From contig NZ_CAJVAP010000015.1 of NCBI RefSeq assembly GCF_910593785.1, positions 1-64,000 of the forward strand: a DNA stretch of 64,000 nucleotides, given 5' to 3'. Below the pieces are notes generated by a model. That model saw only the letters and a program-made list of their open reading frames with translations. It made no database searches and was not told the origin of the DNA. This stretch comes from Leucobacter soli. Lineage in GTDB: Bacteria > Actinomycetota > Actinomycetes > Actinomycetales > Microbacteriaceae. This document shows positions 17,095 through 25,217 of this stretch, in pieces. The position numbers and the translations under genes are program-made. Within the stretch, counting starts at the first letter, position 1. Each line of letters starts with the position of its first letter.

Positions 17095-17415
17095 TCAGAT
17101 CTGCGTCTCGGGGGTCGTGACGTGCAGTGCGCAGCCCTCGCGGACTCGCAGCTGGCAGCTGAGCCGGGAGTTGTCCTGGCGATCCACCGCGGTGCCCCAC
17201 AGCATCTCGTCCTCCATCTCCTCCATCGGCGGCAGCTCGGCGAGCCCCGCCTCGTCGACGAAGACGTGGCAGGTGGCGCACGAGAGGGATCCGCCGCACT
17301 CGGCGACGATGCCCGGCACGCCGTTGCGCACGGCCGTCTCCATGACCGAGTCGCCGGGGTTCGCCGCGACCTCGGTGACCTCGCCCGAGGCGCTGGTGAA
17401 GATGACCTTCGTCAT
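17095..17415 (-). CDS. creF: 2Fe-2S ferredoxin (CreF-like)
   Basis: A 106-residue adrenodoxin/putidaredoxin-type ferredoxin. The cluster cysteines are C40, C46, C49 (E-C-G-G-S-L-S-C-A-T-C-H) and C87 (L-S-C-Q-L). It should shuttle single electrons from CreE to the P450 CreJ. AAGGAG precedes the ATG at 17415. Placement between the SDR and the reductase matches the C. glutamicum cre order. Confidence 0.92.
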   Translation of the reverse strand: MTKVIFTSASGEVTEVAANPGDSVMETAVRNGVPGIVAECGGSLSCATCHVFVDEAGLAELPPMEEMEDEMLWGTAVDRQDNSRLSCQLRVREGCALHVTTPETQI

Positions 17416-17441
17416 GCTGTTCTCCTTCGTATGGGAGTCGA

Positions 17442-18212
17442 CTAGATGAACTGCCTGCCGCCGTCGACGATCAGGGTTTGGCCGCTGATGAACGAGGCGT
17501 CCGCCCCGGCGAGGAAGAGCGCGGCGCCCACGATGTCTTCGGGCCGGCTCGCACGGCGCAGCGCGCCACGATCCACCCCGTAGCTCTCGGCGTCGGCCAT
17601 GTGTCCGTAGCTCGCCTCGGTCAGCGTGAAGCCCGGAGCGATCGCGTTCACGCCGATGCCGCGACGGCCGAGCTCCTTCGCCATGACTCGCGTGAGGCCG
17701 ATCACCGCTCCCTTCGAGGCGACGTAGTGCGCCCACTGCTCCGAGCCCGAGAACACGGTGGCCGACGCGATGTTGATGACGCGCGATCCCTCGCCGAGAT
17801 ACGGCGAGGCCGCGCGGGTCATCAGCCACGGGCCCTTGGCGTTGACCGCCATCACCCGATCCCACTCATCGGGGTCCAGCTCTTCGATGGGGGCGCGGGT
17901 GATACCCGCGTAGAGCGCGGCGTTGTTCACGAGCACGTCGATCCGCCCGCCGCCGAACTCGGCCGCGGCCGCCGCGACCGCCCCCGTCGACTCCACCGAG
18001 GTGACGTCGAGCCGGCCCGACCAGACGCGACCGCCGGCGGCCCCCGCGAGCGCCGCGGTCTCGGCCGCACCCGCCTCGTCGATGTCGGCGACAGCCACGG
18101 CGTAGCCGCGCTCGGCGAAACCCAGCGCGAACGATCGGCCGAGACCGCCGGCGGCGCCGGTGATCAGCACCGTGCCGCCGGGGTTCTGCGGCTGAGTATC
18201 GGTCGGGGTCAC
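17442..18212 (-). CDS. creG: SDR dehydrogenase, 4-hydroxybenzyl alcohol oxidising (CreG-like)
   Basis: Classical short-chain dehydrogenase of 256 residues: cofactor motif T-G-A-A-G-G-L-G (residues 19-26), N-N-A-A at 97-100, and the catalytic S150, Y163 and K167 (Y-V-A-S-K). It should oxidise 4-hydroxybenzyl alcohol to the aldehyde. I chose the GTG at 18212 because AGGGAG lies six bases upstream; a GTG at 18245 lies inside creH. It starts just after the creH stop. An alanine-rich insert follows the first strand. Substrate is by context. Confidence 0.84.
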   Translation of the reverse strand: MTPTDTQPQNPGGTVLITGAAGGLGRSFALGFAERGYAVAVADIDEAGAAETAALAGAAGGRVWSGRLDVTSVESTGAVAAAAAEFGGGRIDVLVNNAALYAGITRAPIEELDPDEWDRVMAVNAKGPWLMTRAASPYLGEGSRVINIASATVFSGSEQWAHYVASKGAVIGLTRVMAKELGRRGIGVNAIAPGFTLTEASYGHMADAESYGVDRGALRRASRPEDIVGAALFLAGADASFISGQTLIVDGGRQFI

Positions 18213-18222
18213 GTTCCGCTCC

Positions 18223-20052
18223 CTAGCCTTCGAGGATCTCGACACGGCCGGCGTTGCCGTCGACGCGGATCAGGTCGCCGGTCTTGATCGAGGTCGAGCC
18301 GCTGCCGGTGCCGGTGACGGCGGGAAGGCCGTACTCGCGGCAGACGATGGCCGCGTGGCTCATCATGCCGCCGATGTCGGTGACGGTCGCCCTGATCTTG
18401 CCGAACACCGGGCCCCACGAGGGGGCGGTGATGGTGGCGACGAGGATCTCGCCCTCCTGCACCTCGCCGAGCTCGTCGGCATGGTAGACGACGCGGGCGC
18501 GCCCCTCGACCACGCCGGGCGAGGCGGCCATGCCCGTGATCGTGCCGTCGTCGCCGTCGTCGTCGCTGAGCCACGACTGCACCTGCTCGGTCGTGATGCC
18601 CCAGAGCATCTGGGTGAAGGGCTCGGTGATCTCGGCGGGCGGCGTGTTGAGCGCCGGCTGCGGCCGCTGCGTCTGCAGCGCGGCCACGATCTTCGCTCGG
18701 CGAGCGATCTCGGCCGGCCAGTAGCTCGGGCCCACGGGGTCGCAGCCGACCGCCCAGCCGGTGACGTAGTCGAAGAGCGCATCGCGCACCTCGTTGCGGG
18801 TGAGGTAGAGGATGTCGTTCTCGTCGGCCCAGAATCCGGCGGCGACGAAGACTCGGCCGAGCTCGCGCACCTTGCGCCAGAAGACGCCCATCGTCCAGTG
18901 CTCAATGTAGAAGTTGTGGTTCTCGACGTAGGGGTATGCGGTGGCCGCGAGGCCCCGCTTGCCGTCGAAGGCGGCGAGGTTGTCGCCGTCGAGCAGGCTG
19001 CGGTACTCCTCGATGATGCGGTCGCGCTCGGCGATCAGCGCGTCTTTCGGGCGGAGGATCGAATGGCCCTCCTCGACCCGGCGCGCGTAGTCCTTGATGT
19101 AGCCGAGCGGGATCTCCTGGTGCTCGTTCCAGTATTTGTCATGACCGTAGAAGCCGTTGCCGACCGTGAAGTTGAACCAGGGATCCTGCGCGGCCTCGTA
19201 GCGCGCGAGCCAGCGGTCGCCGCCCGGCAGCGCGCCGATCGCGGCGAGGGTGCCGGCGACGTCGTCGGTGTTCGCGAAGGCGCCCTGCAGGCCGAGCTCG
19301 ACGGCGAGGGTCGCGAGTTCCTTGAGCTCGTCATCGGGCTTGAAGAGCTCCATGTCGACGCCCTGTACCATCTTGGCGATGGCCTGATCGGGAATGCCGG
19401 GGAACACCTGCTTCGCGAAGGTGAAGAAGTCGAGGTAGGCGAGGTAGCCGAGGTTCAGGAACTCGAAGTGGTACTGCCAGTTCTGGTAGGCGAGCTGGAT
19501 CAGGCGATCGTAGCCCTCCATCAGCACCTCGGAGCCGTCTTTGGCCTTGCCGCTCTCGATGTCCTCGAACGGCACCATCTCGGGCAGGGGCGCGAAGTGC
19601 AGCTGCTCCATCTCGGCGATGGTGCCCGTGACCTTGACCTTCCAGTCGTCGAGCAGGCGTTCCCAGTTGCCGAAGTAGTGGCCGACGCGGCGCTCGAACT
19701 CGGGCACGCGGGCCGGGATGTCCTCGGGCGCGACCGCGACGGGACTCATGTAGAGGTAGCCGAGGTGCACTTTGAACTCGATGCCGTTGGCCGGCGGGAT
19801 GAGCAGGTGACGGGTGTTGTACTGGCCGAGGCACTTCACGGCGAACTCGCCGCCGATCGTCTCGAAGGGCTTGTAGACGGTGGGCCAGTGCTGGCTGTCG
19901 CAGAACCAGAACTTGCTCTCGGAGCCGTCGCCCTCGCGGAACGGCAGATAGTAGGGGTAGAGCTGCTCCCAGCCCTCCGCGCCCTCGGGCACGGGGAGGT
20001 CGGCTGCGCTCGGGAAGGACTTCATCGCGGTGGCGGTGGAATCTGACGTCAT
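18223..20052 (-). CDS. creH: PEP-utilising component of aryl-phosphate synthase (CreH-like)
   Basis: This 609-residue protein ends in the phosphohistidine swivel domain of PEP synthase/PPDK enzymes, with M-M-S-H-A-A-I-V-C-R-E-Y-G-L-P-A-V and catalytic H566. The long N-terminal part (to about residue 500) is rich in aromatic residues and would bind the phenol. With the ATP-grasp partner CreI it should transfer phosphate from ATP through histidine to the p-cresol hydroxyl. The size pair (about 70 and 40 kDa) mirrors the phenylphosphate synthase of anaerobic phenol degraders. The ATG at 20052 has only a weak GGAACAG upstream; an in-frame ATG at 20025 is possible. The letters H and I follow the cre gene order. 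Confidence 0.84.
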   Translation of the reverse strand: MTSDSTATAMKSFPSAADLPVPEGAEGWEQLYPYYLPFREGDGSESKFWFCDSQHWPTVYKPFETIGGEFAVKCLGQYNTRHLLIPPANGIEFKVHLGYLYMSPVAVAPEDIPARVPEFERRVGHYFGNWERLLDDWKVKVTGTIAEMEQLHFAPLPEMVPFEDIESGKAKDGSEVLMEGYDRLIQLAYQNWQYHFEFLNLGYLAYLDFFTFAKQVFPGIPDQAIAKMVQGVDMELFKPDDELKELATLAVELGLQGAFANTDDVAGTLAAIGALPGGDRWLARYEAAQDPWFNFTVGNGFYGHDKYWNEHQEIPLGYIKDYARRVEEGHSILRPKDALIAERDRIIEEYRSLLDGDNLAAFDGKRGLAATAYPYVENHNFYIEHWTMGVFWRKVRELGRVFVAAGFWADENDILYLTRNEVRDALFDYVTGWAVGCDPVGPSYWPAEIARRAKIVAALQTQRPQPALNTPPAEITEPFTQMLWGITTEQVQSWLSDDDGDDGTITGMAASPGVVEGRARVVYHADELGEVQEGEILVATITAPSWGPVFGKIRATVTDIGGMMSHAAIVCREYGLPAVTGTGSGSTSIKTGDLIRVDGNAGRVEILEG

Positions 20053-20096
20053 CGTTCTGTTCCTGTTCTTGTTCGTGGAGGCCGGTGTGAGGCGGT

Positions 20097-20132
20097 GGAT
20101 CCTGCGACTCGCTTCGCGCACGCAGGATGACG
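20097..20132. repeat. REP-like palindrome inside the cre operon
   Basis: GGATCCTGCG (20097-20106) and CGCAGGATGACG (20121-20132) flank GACTCGCTTCGCGCA. It occupies the 83-bp space between creI and creH, the largest gap in the otherwise tightly packed operon, and could set mRNA stability differences between the two halves. Confidence 0.8.
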
Positions 20133-20135
20133 GGG

Positions 20136-21224
20136 TCATGGAAGTCTGATCGATCCGGTGAGCATCGACGTCAGGCTGGTCACGCCGGTGGTCGGCGCCG
20201 CGGTCGCGGGTGCAGGATCGGGCGTTCTCGAGGAGTGCACCGTCTCGGGGCGGGCCTGGAGCAGCAGCAGGTTCTCGCCCGCCGGCAGATCGCGGTCGAT
20301 CGCCCACTCGACGTCCTGCGGCGTGCCGTAGTGCTGCTCGGCGCGTTTGGCCAGTTCGGCGACGGCGCGCAGCTCGTCGTCGCTGAGGCTGCGGATCCCG
20401 CGGCGGGCCGCGTCGACCTCGAGCTCGATGAGCCCCTTCGCCGCGGGATCGGGCACGAGCTCGATGTGCTTGTCGCCGATGTGCTCGCTCACGATGCTCA
20501 TCATCACCTTGTCGAGCATGATGTTGTCGGGGGTCACATGGCCCGAGACGACCGCCTCGCCGATGCCCCACGATGCGTCGATCACGATCTTCGAGCGGTC
20601 GCCCGTGCTGGGGTTCATCGTCATGGCGACGCCCGCGGTGCGCGCCGACACCATCTTCTGCACGGCGACGGCCATCGACAGCCCCTCCTCCGGGATGCCG
20701 TTCTTGAGCCGATAGGTGATCGCACGGCTCGTGTAGAGCGAGGCCCAGCACTTGCGGATGTGCTCGCGCACCTCGCCCGCCCCGGTGAGCCAGAGGTACG
20801 TGTCCTGCTGCCCGGCGAAGCTCGCGTCGGGCAGATCCTCGGCGGTGGCCGAGGATCGCACCGCGACCGGAACAGGCTCGGCGAAGCGGCTCTGCAGCCG
20901 GTCCCAGGCCTCGTCGAAGGAGTCGCGCAGCCGCTCGGAGACCTCGACGGAGCAGATGGCGTCGCGGATGCGCTGCGAGACCCCGTCGACGCTCGTGACG
21001 TCGTCAGGGTCGAGCCCGGCGAGCAGCTCGGCGATCGTTCCGGCGAGGCCCGAGTATCCGACGAACTCGTCGTAGGTGGCGGTCGTCACCGCGAAGCCGG
21101 GCGGCACCGGCATACCGGCGGCGGTCATCGTGACGAGCGAGGCGCACTTGCCGCCGAGCAGCTCGTGATCCGAGGGCAGTCCCTCGTCGAAGAACTGGAT
21201 CAGGGGCCGAGCCGCGGCGCTCAT
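20136..21224 (-). CDS. creI: ATP-grasp component of aryl-phosphate synthase (CreI-like)
   Basis: A 362-residue protein equal to the N-terminal ATP-binding domain of PEP synthase. It has the G-G-K-C-A-S-L motif (residues 24-30), the V-R-S-S-A-T-A-E-D and A-G-Q-Q-D-T-Y-L region (122-144) and L-L-L-Q-A-R-P-E-T near the end. It should phosphorylate the swivel histidine of CreH. The ATG at 21224 overlaps the creJ stop by four bases. A Pro/Ala/Thr-rich tail follows the domain. No gene for a small third subunit, as in phenylphosphate synthase, is next to it. Confidence 0.85.
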   Translation of the reverse strand: MSAAARPLIQFFDEGLPSDHELLGGKCASLVTMTAAGMPVPPGFAVTTATYDEFVGYSGLAGTIAELLAGLDPDDVTSVDGVSQRIRDAICSVEVSERLRDSFDEAWDRLQSRFAEPVPVAVRSSATAEDLPDASFAGQQDTYLWLTGAGEVREHIRKCWASLYTSRAITYRLKNGIPEEGLSMAVAVQKMVSARTAGVAMTMNPSTGDRSKIVIDASWGIGEAVVSGHVTPDNIMLDKVMMSIVSEHIGDKHIELVPDPAAKGLIELEVDAARRGIRSLSDDELRAVAELAKRAEQHYGTPQDVEWAIDRDLPAGENLLLLQARPETVHSSRTPDPAPATAAPTTGVTSLTSMLTGSIRLP

Positions 21225-22495
21225 GCCGCCTCCTTCCAGGTCACCGGCACCTCGAGCGGCACCCGGAACGACAGGTTCTCCCGGAAGCCGATGTCGGAGC
21301 CCTCCTGCAGGCGGACATCGGGCATGAGCCGGACGATCTCCTCGAGGGCGATCTTCGCCTGCAGCTTCGCGAGCATGTTGCCGAGGCAGTAGTGGATGCC
21401 GAAGCCGAAACTCAGGTGCTCGCGGGCGTTCTCGCGGTCGATGTCGAACGATTCGCCATCGGAGAAGCGGACGTCGTCGCGGTTGGCGGAGCCCATCACC
21501 AGCAGCAGCTCGGCCCCCTCGGGGATGGCGACACCGCCGACCTCGGTGTCCTTCAACGCCTTGCGGCGCCAGGCCACGATGGAGCCGCTGTAGCGCAGCA
21601 CCTCGTCGATGGCCGGCCCGATCCGGCTCGGATCCTCGACCAGCCGGCGCCACTGATCCGGGTGCGAGAGCAGCACGCGCATGGCGTTCGAGATCAGAGT
21701 CGTGGTGGTCTCGTGCCCGGCGAAGAGCAGGCTGTAGACGACGGAGGCGATCTCATGGTCGCTGATCTCGTCGCCGTCGCGCTGGGCGCGCACCAGGTCG
21801 CCGACGAGCGAGTCCCGCTCCGTCTCGTGCGCCTCGCTCACGAGACGGAGGCACTCCTGCCAGTAGTCGACGAGGTTGTGCGCGTGCGGGATCTGCTCCT
21901 CGTCGCTGAGGTCGCCCCAGGTCATCGCCGCGCGGGAATCGCTCCACTTCTTGAACAGGTCGACCTTGGCCGTGTCCGCGCCGATGAGGGTGAGGATGGT
22001 GACGGTGGGCACGTCGTAGGCGAGATCCATGAGGAAGTCGCCCGAGCGTTCCGGCCGGGCGAGCATCTGCTCGATCCGCGAGACGACATGGGCGCGGATG
22101 CTCGGCTCGAGCGCACGGTAGCGCCGGGGCGTGAACGCCTTCTGCGCGACCCGGCGGATGCGGGTGTGCTCCGGCGGGCGGCGGGCCGACAAGCCGGAGT
22201 AGGCGGTGAACCCGCCCTCCTCCATGATCCGCTTCGCCGCCGCGCCTCGCTGACGCACCGGGGCCTGGGCGTTCTCGCTGCTGAAGGTCTCCCAGTCGTC
22301 GAAGACCGCCTTCACGTCGTCGTATCGCGTCACCACCCAGTAGCCGACGCGCTCGTCGAACATCACCGGCTCCTCGCGGCGCAACTCGGCATAGGCCGGG
22401 AAGGGGTTCTTCTGGTCGAACGGCTCGTAGCCGTGGTGGGCGCCTCCGTGGGCGACCGGGCAGCCGCCTGCGGCATTCGCCTGCGTTGCAATCAT
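21221..22495 (-). CDS. creJ: Cytochrome P450 (CreJ-like)
   Basis: Class I bacterial P450 of 424 residues. The haem-binding motif F-G-F-G-I-H-Y-C-L-G places the axial thiolate at C370. The I-helix A-G-H-E-T-T motif and the E-V-L-R helix are intact. In the C. glutamicum pathway CreJ oxidises the methyl group of p-cresyl phosphate rather than of the free phenol. It is served here by CreF and CreE of the same operon. AGGAG precedes the ATG at 22495. It is the first gene of creJIHGFEDC; a palindrome at 22575-22589 lies about 80 bp upstream. Confidence 0.88.
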   Translation of the reverse strand: MIATQANAAGGCPVAHGGAHHGYEPFDQKNPFPAYAELRREEPVMFDERVGYWVVTRYDDVKAVFDDWETFSSENAQAPVRQRGAAAKRIMEEGGFTAYSGLSARRPPEHTRIRRVAQKAFTPRRYRALEPSIRAHVVSRIEQMLARPERSGDFLMDLAYDVPTVTILTLIGADTAKVDLFKKWSDSRAAMTWGDLSDEEQIPHAHNLVDYWQECLRLVSEAHETERDSLVGDLVRAQRDGDEISDHEIASVVYSLLFAGHETTTTLISNAMRVLLSHPDQWRRLVEDPSRIGPAIDEVLRYSGSIVAWRRKALKDTEVGGVAIPEGAELLLVMGSANRDDVRFSDGESFDIDRENAREHLSFGFGIHYCLGNMLAKLQAKIALEEIVRLMPDVRLQEGSDIGFRENLSFRVPLEVPVTWKEAA

Positions 22496-22574
22496 GTCCG
22501 ACTCCTGATTCCTCTTCGAACCGTGCTGGTGTATCGAAAGTATGGATCCCGGCTTCCCGCGCCCCGCCCTTGGA

Positions 22575-22589
22575 TTTCACTCAATGGAA
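22575..22589. promoter_or_regulatory. IclR-type palindrome upstream of creJ
   Basis: TTTCACTCAATGGAA differs at two positions from the perfect palindrome at 24215. A -10-like CATACT (minus strand, 22539-22544) is closer to creJ without a recognisable -35, which suits activation from this site. Confidence 0.68.
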
Positions 22590-22639
22590 ACGACTTCCTC
22601 CGGCCGCGGCATCGTACGACGGCGGGCGAGCCTCCGGGC

Positions 22640-23416
22640 TCACGGTCTGAGCGGCAGCGGAGGGCGGTGCTGGATCGCGGCCTCGATCCGCCGGGCGACG
22701 CCGGTCAGCACCGGGACATGCCGCGCGAGTGTCGGCATCTGCGATGCGAGCGTCACCAGCCCGATCGCGGCCTCGACCGCGTTCACACCGGACCCGGACC
22801 CGACCGGCACCGCGATCGAGCACGCCCCCGCACGCGCCTCCTCCCCGGTGATCGCGTACCCGTGCTCCGCGATCTCGGCGAGCTCGCGGGCCAGCGCGAC
22901 GGGGTCGACATGCGTCGCGGGGGTCAGCGCGCGCAGTTCCCCCGCGAGGTAGGCCTCGCGGAACCAGGGCTCCTCATAGGCGAGAAGCACCTTGCCGACC
23001 GCGGTCGCGTGCAATGGGAGACGCCCGCCGATGCGCGAGGCGCGCGGCACGCGCTTCGATCCGTAGATGCGGTCGACGTAGAGGGCCTCGTTGCCCTCGC
23101 GCACCGCCAGATGCACCGTCTCGCCGGTGAGCGAGAAGAGATCTTGCAGAAAGGGCCTCGCCGTATCCCGCTGCCGACGCGACGCGTTCTGCCCCAGCTC
23201 CCAGAGGCGCATCCCGATCTGATAGCGACCCTGCGCGTCCCGGGAGAGCCCGCCCCAGGCATGCAACTCGCCGACTATCCGGTGCGCCGTGCTGACCGGC
23301 AGGCCCGTGAGTTCGGCGATCTGCGAGAGCGACAGGCTCGGGCCGTGACTCTCGAAGGCCTCGAACACCGCCAGAAGTCGCGACGCGACGCTGCGTCCCT
23401 GCTCGTTCGCCCGCAT
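22640..23416 (-). CDS. IclR-family regulator upstream of the cre operon
   Basis: A 258-residue IclR regulator with the winged helix at about residues 10-68 (Q-I-A-E-L-T-G-L-P-V-S-T-A-H-R-I-V) and an effector domain containing L-H-A-T-A-V-G-K-V-L-L-A. A GGAGGATCGGAG stretch precedes the ATG at 23416. It lies directly upstream of creJ on the same strand with a 144-bp gap holding the palindrome at 22575, making it the best candidate for cre control. Equivalence to CreR of C. glutamicum is a guess. Confidence 0.87.
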   Translation of the reverse strand: MRANEQGRSVASRLLAVFEAFESHGPSLSLSQIAELTGLPVSTAHRIVGELHAWGGLSRDAQGRYQIGMRLWELGQNASRRQRDTARPFLQDLFSLTGETVHLAVREGNEALYVDRIYGSKRVPRASRIGGRLPLHATAVGKVLLAYEEPWFREAYLAGELRALTPATHVDPVALARELAEIAEHGYAITGEEARAGACSIAVPVGSGSGVNAVEAAIGLVTLASQMPTLARHVPVLTGVARRIEAAIQHRPPLPLRP

Positions 23417-23491
23417 CCCGCTCCGATCCTCCGTGTTCCGCCCCGCCCTGCCCGCCCGCGTTCGATCGGGCTCGTCCGACTCCAGCCGGAC

Positions 23492-24172
23492 TCAGCCGAG
23501 CTCTCTGCGCTCCGGCGTCGCGTCGATCGAGGCGACGGCGCTGAAGCCCCGCGCCATCAGCCGTGCCGCGTCGGAGTGCAGATGATCGTGCACGCGCCAC
23601 GAGCAGAGCCGGTTCGCCGCCGCCCGGTCGAGCCCGAACCAGTCCATGACCGTGTCGATCCCGTGCGGGCTCACGCGCCAGAGCTTGTCGGCGTCCTTCA
23701 CGAGCGCGTCGTTCAGGGATTTCGCCGCCTTCATGCTGTCGTGGGTCGAGATGATGTCGGCGATCTCGGCCACGACCTCCGCCGCGGTGCCGAGGGACTC
23801 CAGGATCTCGGTCGCGATCCGCACTCCCTCCCGTTCGTGCCGCCGGACGAGTTCGGGATCGCCGCCGCTCGGGCTGATGGCCGTGAGCACGAGCGCTTCA
23901 GGCACCTGCGACCAGCCGGTGTCGTGCAGCAGGATCGCGGGCAGCACGACGCCGGCGTCGGCATCGGGGTTCGCCGCGCAGAGCGCACGGGCGAGGCCGT
24001 AGGCGTACAGGGTGTGCGCGTCGTTGTCCCGCACGTGGAGGAAGGGCTTCGCCCGTTCCCAGACGGCGCGGTGCTCGGGTGGCATCGTGAAGACGCCGGT
24101 CGTCTCGGCGGGGATGAACGCCTCGACCGGGGCGCCGTACTGATTCTCGTTCGGGGTGAGTTTCGGCAGCAT
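23492..24172 (-). CDS. Second HD-domain phosphohydrolase, CreD paralogue
   Basis: HD-superfamily protein of 226 residues that shares with CreD the signatures L-L-H-D-T-G-W, S-L-x-D-A-L-V-(R/K)-D-A-D-(R/K)-L-W-R and D-W-F-G-L-D (CreD has G-W-F-G-L-D), and a similar length, but its N-terminus is unrelated. It should hydrolyse a small organic phosphate; a second aryl phosphate is an attractive guess. Start at the ATG at 24172, with GAGGAGG about 14 bases upstream, is the only reasonable one. It is divergent from an IclR gene, and a perfect 15-bp IclR-type palindrome lies 50 bp upstream. Confidence 0.8.
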   Translation of the reverse strand: MLPKLTPNENQYGAPVEAFIPAETTGVFTMPPEHRAVWERAKPFLHVRDNDAHTLYAYGLARALCAANPDADAGVVLPAILLHDTGWSQVPEALVLTAISPSGGDPELVRRHEREGVRIATEILESLGTAAEVVAEIADIISTHDSMKAAKSLNDALVKDADKLWRVSPHGIDTVMDWFGLDRAAANRLCSWRVHDHLHSDAARLMARGFSAVASIDATPERRELG

Positions 24173-24214
24173 GACTCGATCACACACCTCCTCGTGCGCG
24201 CCTTCCACCCCATC

Positions 24215-24229
24215 TTCCACTCAGTGGAA
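24215..24229. promoter_or_regulatory. Perfect IclR-type palindrome between divergent genes
   Basis: TTCCACTCAGTGGAA is a perfect 15-bp palindrome (central C) between the HD-domain gene (start 24172) and the IclR gene (start 24279). It is the best copy of a motif found also at 12415, 22575 and 25117. Confidence 0.8.
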
Positions 24230-24278
24230 AGCCTTCGCAAGTGGGCGCATGGCGGCGGCCTCGTGGCAGAGTGGACGC

Positions 24279-25043
24279 ATGGCGAACTCCGCGAGCGGCG
24301 AGTCGATGATCGCGCGCGTCGTGCGTGTGATCGACACCTTCGGGGTCGACCGCACCGTGCAGACCGCGAGCGAGATCGGCCGGCGCGCGGGGCTGCCGAG
24401 TTCGACCGCGCACCGGATCATCGACGAGCTGGTCGACGAGGGTCTGCTCGAGCGGGACCTCGAGCACCGGGTGCGCCTCGGAACGCGCCTCTGGGAGCTC
24501 GCGCTCCGCGGCTCGACGGCGCTGCGCCTGCGACAGGCCGCGCTGCCCCACATGGAGAGCGTGCAGGCGGAGTTGCGGGAACACACCCAGCTCGCCGTGC
24601 TCGAGCGGGACGAAGCGCTCTTCCTGGAGCGGCTCTCCCACCCCGACGCGGTCTCCAACATCACCCGGGTCGCGGGGAGGCTGCCGCTGCACGCCTCCTC
24701 GTCGGGGCTCGTGCTGCTCGCCCACGCCGACCCTGCGCTGCGCGAGCGCGTGCTCGAGGGCCCGCTACGGGCGGTCGGCCCGAACACGATCACCGATCCC
24801 GCCGTGCTGCGGCGAGCGCTCGCCGAGATCCGCCGCAGCGGCTTCGTCTCGGCGCCCGGCTCGATCGAGGCCGTGTCGACCGGCGTCGCCGTGCCGCTGC
24901 GCGATCGCGGCGAGGTCGTCGCGGCGCTCTCCGTCGTGCTGCCGCGCGAGGCCCCGGTCGAGCCGGCGCTCGTGGCGCTGCGCGACGCTGCGGCGCGCAG
25001 CGAAGCCGATCTCCGCGATGACGCCCCGTTGACCCGGCAGTAA
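24279..25043 (+). CDS. IclR-family regulator upstream of pobA
   Basis: A 254-residue IclR regulator with the winged helix at about residues 8-65 (E-I-G-R-R-A-G-L-P-S-S-T-A-H-R-I-I) and the conserved L-H-A-S-S-S-G-L-V-L-L-A in the effector domain. I chose the ATG at 24279 because it directly precedes the DNA-binding domain; the frame is open to 24156 but that part reads through the promoter. No ribosome site is visible, so the message may be leaderless. It lies upstream of pobA on the same strand, so a PobR-like role is plausible. Confidence 0.86.
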   Translation: MANSASGESMIARVVRVIDTFGVDRTVQTASEIGRRAGLPSSTAHRIIDELVDEGLLERDLEHRVRLGTRLWELALRGSTALRLRQAALPHMESVQAELREHTQLAVLERDEALFLERLSHPDAVSNITRVAGRLPLHASSSGLVLLAHADPALRERVLEGPLRAVGPNTITDPAVLRRALAEIRRSGFVSAPGSIEAVSTGVAVPLRDRGEVVAALSVVLPREAPVEPALVALRDAAARSEADLRDDAPLTRQ

Positions 25044-25116
25044 GCGGGCTTTTCGCCCGGCCGCGCGCCCACCTACTGTCGGGTTGACGCGCCGGTACGA
25101 GGCCGCACGAACTTTC

Positions 25117-25133
25117 TTCCCTTTGAATGGGAA
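25117..25133. promoter_or_regulatory. IclR-type palindrome upstream of pobA
   Basis: TTCCCTTTGAATGGGAA is a 17-bp palindrome with one mismatched pair, centred 93 bp before pobA and aligning with TCCCACTCAGTGGGA of the pcaH site. It lies in the 174-bp space between the IclR gene and pobA. Confidence 0.68.
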
Positions 25134-25217
25134 TATTGCGACGGCGCGGGGCGATCCTTCGCACACTTGATGCAGGATCGCCCCGCACCGGGGCCGCCGA
25201 CGGCGAAGGAGCTGCGC

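Noticed and set aside
21392-25021. Long plus-strand open frame (over 1200 codons) opposite creJ, the IclR gene and the HD gene
   Set aside because: It crosses three genes with clear domains on the other strand and has low-complexity composition.
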